From: an uncultured Lachnospiraceae bacterium
GTDB lineage: Bacteria; Bacillota; Clostridia; Lachnospirales; Lachnospiraceae
Length of the DNA: 5,658 nucleotides
Assembly: GCA_934418055.1 (NCBI GenBank)
Contig: CAKRWX010000170.1
Location: 1-5,658 of the forward strand
Direction: 5' to 3'
A program made the translations under genes and the position numbers. Shown in pieces: positions 1 to 5,658 of this stretch (position 1 is its first letter; each line of letters opens with the position of its first letter). The notes under the pieces are model-generated. The model saw nothing but the letters and a program-made list of their open reading frames with translations, ran no database searches and was not told where the DNA came from.

Positions 1-8
1 AAATCAGT

Positions 9-14
9 TATACT
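9..14 (+). promoter_or_regulatory. Possible -10 box for the alarmone synthetase gene
   Basis: The hexamer TATACT matches the sigma-A consensus TATAAT at five of six positions. It would start transcription near position 21 and leave a leader of about 30 bases with the ribosome binding site inside it. The matching -35 box would lie left of the window edge, so the promoter cannot be confirmed here. Confidence 0.35.
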
Positions 15-49
15 AACGGTTGTATGACAACAGGACAGGAGGACTCTAT

Positions 50-868
50 ATGCTTGATCAGGAGACTTTTTTTAAAGAACATTATATCGACCCGGAGGAA
101 TTTCGTGCCTGCGGCATTTCCTGGGAAGAGCTTTGTGCGATCTATGATTCTTATGTCTCGATTGAGGAGCATTTGAGAGATCTTGGCAAGGAATTTGTCG
201 ATGCCTACCTTTATGATATTGAAAAAGCCGGCATCCACTCTTACCGTTACCGCACCAAGGACCCGGAGCACCTTCTGGAAAAGATCATACGCAAGCGCAG
301 TGAAGATCCTGAACGTTTTGCAGATATTGACCGGTACAACTACCACAAATATATGACGGATCTGATCGGCATCCGCGTCTTTTTCCTCTACCGGGAAGAC
401 TGGATCTATTTCCACCGCTACATCACGTCTGTATTTGAGAATGATCCGAGGCTGTATGTAGCAGACCGTATCGCCGATTTTGATAATGACCCGGAGCATT
501 TTTATATTGCAGAGCGTCCAAAGGTCTACCGAAGAAATGGGGACACCCGGATTTATGATGATACTCTGATCGATATCAAATCCGATGGTATCTACCGCTC
601 ACTCCACTATATCATCAAATATCGCGGATATTATGTGGAGATCCAGGGAAGAACCCTTTTTGAGGAGGGCTGGAGCGAGATCGACCATGACATCGTCTAC
701 CCGTATTTCAAGGATGACATGATGTTGAAGGACTTCTCCACACTGCTGAACCGTCTGTCCGGCATGGCAGATGAAATGAGCTCTTATTTCCGTCGTATGC
801 GGGATGAGCGCCGTTCTATAGAGGAACAGATTGAACAATTAAAAGAGGGGGATTTACGCAATGACTGA
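50..868 (+). CDS. RelA/SpoT-domain (p)ppGpp synthetase (small alarmone synthetase type)
   Basis: This 272-residue protein is predicted to transfer pyrophosphate from ATP to GDP or GTP, making the stringent-response alarmones (p)ppGpp in the cytoplasm. The synthetase signatures appear in order. A basic loop R68-x-K70-D-P with K78 resembles the ATP-binding R-x-K-x-P...K loop. D104 in DLIGIRV corresponds to the catalytic Asp of RelA/SpoT enzymes. YRSLHY lies at 182-187. E197 in VEIQGRT (196-202) corresponds to the second acidic residue, and W208 and H213 follow. There is no HD hydrolase domain ahead of the synthetase and no TGS or ACT domain after it, so it looks like a synthetase only. The last ~50 residues are charged and helical, probably for oligomerisation. 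It differs slightly from consensus, with EIQGRT instead of EIQIRT and DGIYRSLH instead of NGYRSLH. The ATG at 50 is chosen because AGGAGG at 37-42 sits 7 bases upstream; an in-frame TTG at 20 lacks such a site. It overlaps the next gene by 8 bases. The family is secure; the exact product (pppGpp, ppGpp or pGpp) and whether it resembles RelP or RelQ are open. Confidence 0.88.
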   Translation: MLDQETFFKEHYIDPEEFRACGISWEELCAIYDSYVSIEEHLRDLGKEFVDAYLYDIEKAGIHSYRYRTKDPEHLLEKIIRKRSEDPERFADIDRYNYHKYMTDLIGIRVFFLYREDWIYFHRYITSVFENDPRLYVADRIADFDNDPEHFYIAERPKVYRRNGDTRIYDDTLIDIKSDGIYRSLHYIIKYRGYYVEIQGRTLFEEGWSEIDHDIVYPYFKDDMMLKDFSTLLNRLSGMADEMSSYFRRMRDERRSIEEQIEQLKEGDLRND

Positions 869-1646
869 GTTACAGATTTCTGTCTTTGACAAAAATGGAG
901 AATTAAAATGCCAGGCATCCGATCAGGATCAGGCAATTATGGTATTTGAGGGTACTTATGAGGAAGGCGATACTCTGGTTTTTGAGACCAGCAACACCGG
1001 AGCTTTTTATGTGATCCGCATCGATGACTGTATGGACGAGTCCCTGGTTTATTTAACCAGTCCTAAGGTTGTATACACCATTCCATTCAATGAGAAAAAG
1101 ATCTCTTACAATCCAAAATGCTTCACCGGTGAGCGCCATTATGTAACCATGCGCACCGCTGAGGAATACGAAGTGACTGCATACCGCAATTTAGCAAAAA
1201 ATGTGATGGACCAGCATGGTGACCACGGCTGCTATCCTCACGCATACGCAAATGTTGAAACCAGAGGTGAATCCGTATTCGCTGCACGCAATGCGATCGA
1301 TGGTGTACTTGCTAACGCTTCCCACGGTGCATGGCCATATGAGTCCTGGGGCATCAACATGCAGGATGACGCAGAGCTGACCCTGGAATTCGGACGCCCT
1401 GTTGACTTCGACAAGATCGTTCTCTACACCAGAGCAGACTTTCCACACGACAACTGGTGGATCAATGCAACCTTTACCTTCTCCGATGGAACCACTGAGA
1501 CTGTCTCCATGGAGAAGAGTGTAAAACCACATACCTTCGCGATCAGCAAGAAGGGAATCACATGGCTGAAACTGAGCAACCTGATCAAGGCTGACGATCC
1601 ATCCCCATTCCCGGCACTGACCCATATCGAGGTATACGGAAAATAA
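861..1646 (+). CDS. Cytosolic discoidin (F5/8 type C)-like carbohydrate-binding domain protein
   Basis: This 261-residue protein appears to have two beta-rich parts. Residues 1-105 form an acidic N-terminal region that I do not recognise. Residues 107-260 resemble a discoidin/F5-8C (galactose-binding-like) fold: R-N-L-A-x-N near 109, the typical A-x-x-A-I-D-G (142-148), aromatic residues W158, Y160 and W163, a strand LTLEFGRPVDFDKIVLYTR (173-191), W199-W200, and a closing strand IEVYG (256-260). Such domains usually bind sugars or other ligands. No catalytic domain, signal peptide, membrane segment or cell-wall anchor is seen, which is unusual because most bacterial discoidin domains are secreted parts of glycosidases. 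The ATG at 861 lies inside the end of the synthetase gene (AATGACTGA), and a purine-rich AGAGGGGG at 843-850 serves as ribosome binding site, so translational coupling to the synthetase is likely. It is the last gene before a convergent region. The fold assignment is moderately sure; the ligand and the role are unknown. Confidence 0.75.
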   Translation: MTELQISVFDKNGELKCQASDQDQAIMVFEGTYEEGDTLVFETSNTGAFYVIRIDDCMDESLVYLTSPKVVYTIPFNEKKISYNPKCFTGERHYVTMRTAEEYEVTAYRNLAKNVMDQHGDHGCYPHAYANVETRGESVFAARNAIDGVLANASHGAWPYESWGINMQDDAELTLEFGRPVDFDKIVLYTRADFPHDNWWINATFTFSDGTTETVSMEKSVKPHTFAISKKGITWLKLSNLIKADDPSPFPALTHIEVYGK

Positions 1647-1676
1647 GTGTTGCTAGCTGTATATATTTCAAAAAAC

Positions 1677-1876
1677 AACAGCGTGAATATCAGCGTAAAG
1701 CGGACATTCGCAATCCGCTTCGCTACTTGCTCATGAACGCAGTCGCTTCGCGATCTGTCAGTGGGAGCTTTCAACTCCCACTGACATAAGCATCCCCCTT
1801 CACCCGCCGCTTAGTGCTCCGCGCACTTGAAGCGGGGGAATGCTTATCTGCGTTCAAATTTGATATTCACGCTGTT
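1677..1876. repeat. 200-base nested palindromic (MITE-like) intergenic element
   Basis: The element is closed by a perfect 16-bp inverted repeat, AACAGCGTGAATATCA at 1677-1692 and its complement at 1861-1876. Inside lie several further complementary pairs. AAGCGGA/TCCGCTT at 1698-1704/1714-1720 can be extended by AGCG/CGCT at its base. A 9-bp long-range stem, TGAACGCAG/CTGCGTTCA, sits at 1734-1742/1848-1856. It encloses a small TCGC/GCGA hairpin (1743-1753), a perfect 12-bp hairpin (1756-1767/1775-1786) and a longer bulged hairpin, ATAAGCAT + CCCCC / GGGGG + A + ATGCTTAT (1786-1798/1834-1847). The stems therefore fit together into one branched fold, on either strand. No transposase, long reading frame or clear target-site duplication is present. 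From memory, closely similar sequence is dispersed in Lachnospiraceae genomes, which suggests a non-autonomous repeat; this is unverified. It also lies between two convergent genes and could act as a transcription block in both directions. Confidence 0.7.
1756..1786. repeat. Perfect 12-bp stem hairpin inside the palindromic element
   Basis: TGTCAGTGGGAG at 1756-1767 is followed by a 7-base loop and its exact complement at 1775-1786. It is the strongest single hairpin in the window. It has no T-run after it on the + strand (ATAAGC follows) nor on the - strand (GATCGCG follows), so it is not a standard intrinsic terminator, although it could still stall RNA polymerase or protect the 3' end of a transcript. 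Confidence 0.75.
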
Positions 1877-1883
1877 AAATATG

Positions 1884-1908
1884 AGCATCACGGAATTTTG
1901 TTGATGCT
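1884..1908 (-). terminator. Weak hairpin downstream of the MATE gene, possible terminator
   Basis: AGCATCA at 1884-1890 pairs with TGATGCT at 1902-1908 around an 11-base loop, about 35 bases beyond the stop codon of the MATE gene. On the - strand it is followed by CATATTT, which is only a weak T-tract. It is the best terminator candidate for the pump gene, but the short stem and large loop keep this tentative. Confidence 0.3.
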
Positions 1909-1941
1909 TTGCATTCCAGACGCTCCGCAAGGATGCGCGGG

Positions 1942-3276
1942 TTATGAACTGCGAACCGTTTCTTTTATATAACTCTTTCCATAGGCGCGGTACAGATACA
2001 CTGCGATGAAAATCGTCACTGCCTCTGCCATGGGCATGGTCATCCAGACGCCCGATACTCCCAGAAACTTTGGAAGAATCAATATAAAAAGAACCACCAG
2101 AATCAGGGAACGCAGGGAGGAAATCAATGCCGAAATAAAACCATTTCCAAGGGCTGTAAAGTATCCTGATAAGAATACATTCAAACCGATAAATAAGAAC
2201 ACCGGACTAAACAACTTCAGTGCATCCCATGTTAAATGGAAGACATTTCCATCGCCCACAAATAAATGGATGATCCCTCTTCCATACAGCAGGGAGATGG
2301 CAAGGATCAGCACTGAACTGATGGCGATGGTGATGAAGCTGTATCTTGTAGTCTCTTTGATTTTTTCGTAATTTCCAGAACCCACGTTGTAGCTGACAAT
2401 AGGTGCAGTCGCAACCGCAATTCCCATATAGACAGCGATAAAGAAGTAGTAGATATACATAATAATCGTCACCGCTGCAACTCCATCCTCTCCAAAGTAC
2501 TGCATAATAATCAGGTTAAATAAGAAGGTTGTGATACCCGTAGACATCTCTGTCAGCATCTCACTGCTTCCGTTGGTACAGGATTTAAAAAGAACCTTCC
2601 AACTGATTCTCGGTCTGCAGAACTTAATGTGGCTGTATTTCAGAAAATAGCCAAGTCCGATCAACATGCTGACTGTGATAGAAAGTGTCGTGCCCCAGGC
2701 CGCACCCAGAGTACCAAGTCCCAACACTGCTACCAGTATATAGTCAAAGATAACATTCAGAATCAATCCCGTCAGGGACATGATCATTCCCACATCCGGC
2801 TTTCCGTCGGTTCTTACGAGATACTCAAAAAACAGTTTGAAGGACATGGGAACACTTCCCAGAAAGATGACATATGCATAGGGAAGTACATGCTCTAATA
2901 ATCGTTCACTGCTTCCTAAGAAGATACAGATAGGTTCCAGGAAAAGGATACCGATAATGGTAAAAAGAATGGCGAATATAAGAAGCACAATCGTGATAAA
3001 TGTAAAAATCTCATTGGCTTCCTGTTCCTTCTTTCGCCCCAGCTTATCACCTATGATGGCACCGGAGCCGGTGGCCAGCATAACAGCGATTCCGAAGGTA
3101 ACACAGGTAATCGGAATTACAATATTAATTCCTGCCAATGCATCGGAGCCGGCATATTTGGATACGAAAAATCCATCAATGGTGGTGTAAAACGACAGGA
3201 AAATCATCGTCATCACCGAAGGCACCAGATACTTTATAAACTGGAAATACGTCATTTTTTCTTTAAAATACTTCAT
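1942..3276 (-). CDS. MATE family multidrug efflux transporter
   Basis: This 444-residue inner-membrane protein has the twelve-helix pattern of MATE transporters, which export cationic drugs or metabolites in exchange for Na+ or H+. Family signatures appear in both halves. The N-half has the conserved loop after helix 2, ATGSGAIIGDKLGRKKEQEAN (68-88), then R155-T-D-G-K-P with N174...D178 and GLGTLGAAWGTT (186-197). The C-half has the duplicated motif APIVSYNVGSGN (291-302), then ALGNGF (375-380) and GVSGVWMTMPMAE (406-418). Length and pattern fit the MepA/DinF-like bacterial branch, and the gene looks intact. The ATG at 3276 has AGGAG at 3286-3290 on the same strand, 9 bases away. It is divergent from the MerR-type regulator at 3362, and its promoter has the stretched spacer expected for MerR activation, so the regulator probably controls it. 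The substrate cannot be read from the sequence. Confidence 0.93.
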   Translation of the reverse strand: MKYFKEKMTYFQFIKYLVPSVMTMIFLSFYTTIDGFFVSKYAGSDALAGINIVIPITCVTFGIAVMLATGSGAIIGDKLGRKKEQEANEIFTFITIVLLIFAILFTIIGILFLEPICIFLGSSERLLEHVLPYAYVIFLGSVPMSFKLFFEYLVRTDGKPDVGMIMSLTGLILNVIFDYILVAVLGLGTLGAAWGTTLSITVSMLIGLGYFLKYSHIKFCRPRISWKVLFKSCTNGSSEMLTEMSTGITTFLFNLIIMQYFGEDGVAAVTIIMYIYYFFIAVYMGIAVATAPIVSYNVGSGNYEKIKETTRYSFITIAISSVLILAISLLYGRGIIHLFVGDGNVFHLTWDALKLFSPVFLFIGLNVFLSGYFTALGNGFISALISSLRSLILVVLFILILPKFLGVSGVWMTMPMAEAVTIFIAVYLYRAYGKSYIKETVRSS

Positions 3277-3293
3277 TATATCAAACTCCTGTC

Positions 3294-3322
3294 TTGCTTA
3301 TTTTCTGCTGTACCACTAGAAT
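3294..3322 (+). promoter_or_regulatory. Candidate promoter of the MerR-type regulator gene
   Basis: TTGCTT (3294-3299) and TAGAAT (3317-3322) are separated by 17 bases. The -10 box matches the consensus at five of six positions, the -35 box at three. Transcription would begin near 3329, inside the dyad at 3328-3342, so a regulator bound there would block its own promoter. This fits the autorepression known for many MerR proteins but is inferred from position. Confidence 0.45.
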
Positions 3323-3348
3323 AAAGGATATAGTAACTATATTGTCAA
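3318..3348 (-). promoter_or_regulatory. MATE gene promoter with 19-bp MerR-type spacer
   Basis: On the - strand a perfect -35 box TTGACA (3343-3348) and a -10 box TATTCT (3318-3323) are separated by 19 bases instead of the usual 17. Over-long spacers of 19-20 bp containing the operator are the hallmark of promoters that MerR-family activators open by twisting the DNA. The leader from the predicted start to the AGGAG site is about 20 bases. Confidence 0.72.
3328..3342. promoter_or_regulatory. MerR operator, perfect 7-1-7 dyad
   Basis: ATATAGT-A-ACTATAT is an exact palindrome around one central base at 3335. It lies wholly inside the 19-base spacer of the pump promoter, close to its centre, and next to the regulator gene. 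The position and symmetry are those of a MerR dimer binding site. The same site overlaps the predicted start of the regulator transcript. Confidence 0.75.
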
Positions 3349-3361
3349 GAGGGGAATTCTT

Positions 3362-4180
3362 ATGAAAGATATGTTTTCAATCGGTGAGCTCGCCAGCTAT
3401 CAGAACATCTCAAAACAGACATTAATTTATTATGATAAGATCGGTTTATTCAAACCTGCCTATGTAGATCCGGACAATAAGTACCGGTATTATACCGTCA
3501 AACAGGTTGACTATCTGGATACTATTTTGATTATGAAAGAAATGGGATTTACCTTGAATGAGATTCAGGAACATATGAAAAATTATACCATCGATACTTC
3601 CTTGATTACGATGCGGAAACAATTGACCGTCATCGACCAGCAGATCACGCACCTGGAGCTGATCCGGAACCGTCTCGCCCACCGATGCCGACAGCTGGAA
3701 CATGTAAAGGCATTTCACGAACAGAATCAGGAAGTAACTATCAAAGAAGTACGTCCCAAATATCTTCTCTGTGCAGATATCGAACGACCCCAGACATTCC
3801 GGGAAATCAGCATTGCGACAAAGAAATGCTTTTCCCAGGCACTAAAAGATGAACTGCCCATCTACTTCCAGACCGGCGTGATCGTCCCCTATAAACACAT
3901 ATTAGAAGAACGATATACGGAAGCAAGTGTTGCATTTATCCCCATCGAGAAGACCAAAAAAGCAAAAAACATCCGCCTGCTGCCAAAAGGAAAAGCCGCC
4001 AGCATTTATCATTGCGGCGACTATCTGTCTGTGGATCGCTCCTATAAAAAGCTGCTGGAATATTGCAAAGACCAGCAGCTCACGATTGTTTCAGATTCCT
4101 ATGAATTTTGTATCAATGACTATATTACCTCCGGTGATGAAAACGAATATATTACGGAGATATTTTTCTATGTTCAGTGA
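3362..4180 (+). CDS. MerR family transcriptional regulator with GyrI/BmrR-like ligand domain
   Basis: This 272-residue protein is predicted to bind a ligand and activate the divergent efflux gene. The N-terminal MerR winged helix-turn-helix starts FSIGELASYQNISKQTLIYYD (5-25), followed by the turn IGLFKP (27-32), the wing KYRYYT (40-45) and the second helical pair with MGFTLNEIQEHM (61-72). A coiled-coil dimer helix spans about 79-120. Residues ~125-272 resemble the GyrI-like effector-binding domain of BmrR: a conserved YHCGDY segment (216-221), SYEFCINDY (246-254) and a final YITEIFFYV strand (263-271). E248 sits at nearly the same distance from the C-terminus as the drug-contacting Glu253 of BmrR, so it may play that part; this rests on position, not on an alignment. 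Overall length is close to BmrR. The ATG has AGAGGGG at 3348-3354, 7 bases upstream. The ligand is probably an amphipathic cation or similar toxic compound, by analogy. Confidence 0.9.
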   Translation: MKDMFSIGELASYQNISKQTLIYYDKIGLFKPAYVDPDNKYRYYTVKQVDYLDTILIMKEMGFTLNEIQEHMKNYTIDTSLITMRKQLTVIDQQITHLELIRNRLAHRCRQLEHVKAFHEQNQEVTIKEVRPKYLLCADIERPQTFREISIATKKCFSQALKDELPIYFQTGVIVPYKHILEERYTEASVAFIPIEKTKKAKNIRLLPKGKAASIYHCGDYLSVDRSYKKLLEYCKDQQLTIVSDSYEFCINDYITSGDENEYITEIFFYVQ

Positions 4181-4188
4181 TAAATGGT

Positions 4189-4226
4189 TTCTGTTCACAC
4201 ATTTGTACCTGACAACGGAATTTTTT
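4189..4226 (+). terminator. Probable intrinsic terminator of the MerR-type regulator gene
   Basis: Eight bases after the regulator stop codon, TTCTGTT (4189-4195) can pair with AACGGAA (4214-4220), with one G-U pair, across an 18-base loop, directly followed by six T (4221-4226). The arrangement is that of a rho-independent terminator, but the stem is short and AT-rich. No comparable hairpin with a T-run is seen for the convergent TraX-family gene on the other strand. Confidence 0.42.
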
Positions 4227-4271
4227 ACTATCTGTTATGATGCCAGGAAAAACAGGGAATGTAAAATTTTA

Positions 4272-5042
4272 TCATCGGTTGATGAAATTCAGTACCGCCA
4301 CAAGCAGCAGCATGTGGACCGGATAAAATGCATAGCAGATGTACTGGAATGGTTTGCTGTGATAACCCTGTCTGCCGCGATACAGCCAGATGGGAATCAG
4401 TGCCAGAAGGGCAAGTCCCTGCTGACACAGTTCAAATTCCATGCCAAGGAGCTGAACCGGATACATCAGACCGCCCAGCAATTCCACATTCAGCCAGTAC
4501 AGGGCAATTAGCTGGCCCAAAAAGCACCACCATTTACGGCCATGAAAGAAATAGAACACAAATACCGTTACAACACCGATACCATAGTAATCGACCATAC
4601 AAAGGGTTCCCAGTATCAATCCTGCTGTCACGACGATCACCGACACCAGCAGATCGGCCCAGATCTTTCCTTTCTTCCGCACCTGTTCCATCAGATGGAT
4701 ACCTAAAAGACCCAGCAGGAATGTCCAGAGCACATTTTGATGAACCGGATAAAACCAGGTACCACCGTACATCAAATCAAAGGGAACCTCCGAAAGCACT
4801 GCAAACAGCAGCATCCGAAGCATATACTTTTTGAAGTTCCGGGTGTGAAAATATCCCTCAACCACCATGAAGGCGAAGATGGGGAAGGCCACTCTTCCGG
4901 CACAGGTAAGCCACTCTTCTGCCGGAAGAAGGGTAGCCCAAAGGTGATCCATCAGCATAAGCGTCATGGCGATGACATGCAGTGCCGCCGCACTGATATC
5001 GAAACCATTTAAAGTAGATTCATTCATTCTGTTTGTTGACAC
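4272..5042 (-). CDS. TraX family membrane protein
   Basis: This 256-residue polytopic membrane protein matches the TraX family. Visible signatures are HVIAMTLMLMDHLWA (22-36) with the conserved D32-H33, GRVAFPIFAFMVVEGYFHT (49-67), LSEVPFDLMYGG (83-94), H101-Q-N, DYYGIGVV (151-158) and the C-terminal YAFYPVHMLLL (237-247). About eight hydrophobic helices follow one another, with a basic loop VRKKGK (121-126). TraX of the F plasmid N-acetylates pilin; the family is related to membrane acyltransferases. Chromosomal Firmicute members are common and their substrate is unknown, so pilin acetylation should not be assumed here: no conjugation genes are nearby. The start is GTG at 5042, with AAGGAGT at 5049-5055 ending 6 bases before it; the in-frame ATG at 5027 is too far from that site. 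It lies 67 bases after the preceding same-strand gene and may be in its operon. Confidence 0.85.
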   Translation of the reverse strand: MSTNRMNESTLNGFDISAAALHVIAMTLMLMDHLWATLLPAEEWLTCAGRVAFPIFAFMVVEGYFHTRNFKKYMLRMLLFAVLSEVPFDLMYGGTWFYPVHQNVLWTFLLGLLGIHLMEQVRKKGKIWADLLVSVIVVTAGLILGTLCMVDYYGIGVVTVFVFYFFHGRKWWCFLGQLIALYWLNVELLGGLMYPVQLLGMEFELCQQGLALLALIPIWLYRGRQGYHSKPFQYICYAFYPVHMLLLVAVLNFINR

Positions 5043-5049
5043 AATTTTA

Positions 5050-5054
5050 CTCCT
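5050..5054 (-). promoter_or_regulatory. Ribosome binding site deciding the GTG start of the TraX-family gene
   Basis: AGGAG on the - strand lies 7 bases from the GTG at 5042, but 22 bases from the alternative ATG at 5027. The spacing supports the GTG as the true start. Confidence 0.7.
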
Positions 5055-5109
5055 TTTTACAAATCATAACGTTGGGGCAATATTTTGTTACAGTTCAGCC
5101 ATGACATCT

Positions 5110-5658
5110 TTAAAATATACCCGGCAGTTTCGCCGCCAGGAATAATCCGGCACCAAATGAGACCAGATTGGCCACAAAGGAATACAGGATATAATATCCA
5201 TTCTCTTTTTTCTTTTCTGATACCCTCTTAAGAATCGTGCAATATAACACTGCCTCCAGAGCAAATACAATCAGCTCAAAAAGTACATAGAAAAATGTAA
5301 ATGCAAGAGGACCGGAATTATAATTGATCACATTGAGCAGTACATTTAAGATAATCTGCGAGATGATATTGACAACCGCCAGAACCAACAGCTGTTTTTT
5401 CTGTCTGAAACCAAACAGCAGCGCCACCAGCATTTCGATTAAAATAGTCAGGACGATCCTTGCCCCAAGAGCCAGCATTTCCTGCCGGTAATTATACGAA
5501 CGATAAGCCTCAATCCGCTCATTGGTACTCAAATCATCATTGTATTCCACCGAACCGATATTCACACCATCCATATCCACCGTATAATACGTATCAAATG
5601 CATAGCGTTCATAGATTCCACTGGATACGAAGGTTTCCGTGTCCGGATAATACAAAAG
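5110..5658 (-). CDS. Four-helix membrane protein of unknown function (N-terminus cut by window edge)
   Basis: The frame is open to the right edge (182 visible codons before the stop), and no start with a ribosome binding site is seen; a TTG at 5655 lacks context, so the gene almost certainly begins outside. The visible protein starts with a soluble stretch of about 60 residues (YYPDTETFVSS..., rich in D, E, S, T, Y), likely outside the cell. Four hydrophobic segments follow: around VLTILIEMLVALLFGF, LLVLAVVNIISQIILNVLLN, FTFFYVLFELIVFALEAVLY and the terminal YSFVANLVSFGAGLFLAA, with basic loops RQKK and KRVSEKKK between them. The protein ends in LPGIF. I recognise the general pattern (ALLFGFR..., NVLLNVINY, FALEAVLYC) as one seen in uncharacterised clostridial membrane proteins, but know no assigned function. 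It lies just upstream of the TraX-family gene on the same strand. Confidence 0.8.
   Translation of the reverse strand, partial: LLYYPDTETFVSSGIYERYAFDTYYTVDMDGVNIGSVEYNDDLSTNERIEAYRSYNYRQEMLALGARIVLTILIEMLVALLFGFRQKKQLLVLAVVNIISQIILNVLLNVINYNSGPLAFTFFYVLFELIVFALEAVLYCTILKRVSEKKKENGYYILYSFVANLVSFGAGLFLAAKLPGIF

Noticed and set aside
20..49. In-frame TTG at 20 as the start of the alarmone synthetase gene
   Set aside because: The AGGAGG at 37-42 would lie inside the coding sequence; it is ideally placed for the ATG at 50, and the TATACT box at 9-14 would leave almost no leader for a TTG start.
8..499. Long open frame on the - strand across the alarmone synthetase gene
   Set aside because: It is fully antisense to a gene with clear RelA/SpoT motifs, has no ribosome binding site and matches no family.
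1424..1774. Open frame on the - strand running from the palindromic element into the discoidin-like gene
   Set aside because: Half is antisense to a supported gene and half comes from hairpin sequence. Such frames are often mis-annotated as small proteins in repeat copies.
1677..1876. CRISPR array or complete insertion sequence
   Set aside because: There are no direct repeats with regular spacers, and no transposase frame lies between the inverted arms.
1647..1941. Riboswitch or T-box leader in the structured intergenic region
   Set aside because: Both flanking genes end here (convergent), so there is no downstream gene whose 5' leader it could be.
2006..3190. Three open frames on the + strand opposite the MATE gene
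   Set aside because: They are shadows of the transporter; compositions are odd and no ribosome binding sites or family motifs are present.
3927..4834. Two overlapping + strand open frames covering the end of the regulator gene and the antisense of the TraX-family gene
   Set aside because: They overlap strongly supported genes in other frames, lack motifs, and one crosses the probable terminator at 4189-4226.
5063..5068. TATGAT on the - strand as the -10 box of a separate promoter for the TraX-family gene
   Set aside because: The hexamer is a fair match, but no acceptable -35 box lies at 16-18 bases, and it sits only about 10 bases ahead of the ribosome binding site; read-through from the upstream gene is as likely.

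Overview
The window looks like chromosomal DNA from a gut-type Firmicute, most likely Lachnospiraceae. Four things suggest this: moderate GC content, strong AGGAGG-type ribosome binding sites, protein sequences that resemble clostridial families, and a palindrome-rich intergenic element of a kind I associate from memory with Lachnospiraceae genomes. The taxonomic call is an inference, because the window holds no rRNA or other phylogenetic marker.

Layout, left to right. (1) Positions 50-1646, + strand: a two-gene unit. The first gene encodes a stand-alone RelA/SpoT-type alarmone synthetase with both key acidic residues present. The second overlaps it by 8 bases and encodes a 261-residue protein with a C-terminal discoidin (F5/8 type C)-like domain and no signal peptide. 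(2) Positions 1647-1941: a convergent intergenic region that contains a 200-base nested palindromic element (1677-1876), closed by perfect 16-bp arms. (3) Positions 1942-4180: a divergent resistance-type module made of a MATE efflux pump (- strand) and a MerR-family regulator with a GyrI/BmrR-like ligand domain (+ strand). The 85-base gap between them holds a perfect 7-1-7 dyad inside a 19-bp promoter spacer on the pump side. This is the geometry of MerR-activated promoters, so the local circuit can be read directly: the regulator senses a ligand and switches on the pump. (4) Positions 4181-4271: a short convergent gap with a plausible terminator for the regulator gene. (5) Positions 4272-5658, - strand: a TraX-family membrane protein preceded by the 3' part of a gene for a four-helix membrane protein of unknown function, which runs off the right edge. 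The two are 67 bases apart and may be co-transcribed.

The parts that deserve most attention are the overlapping alarmone synthetase / cytosolic discoidin-domain pair, which I do not recognise as a described system, the nested palindromic element, and the readable MerR/MATE switch. No tRNA, rRNA, CRISPR array, transposase or complete mobile element is visible.
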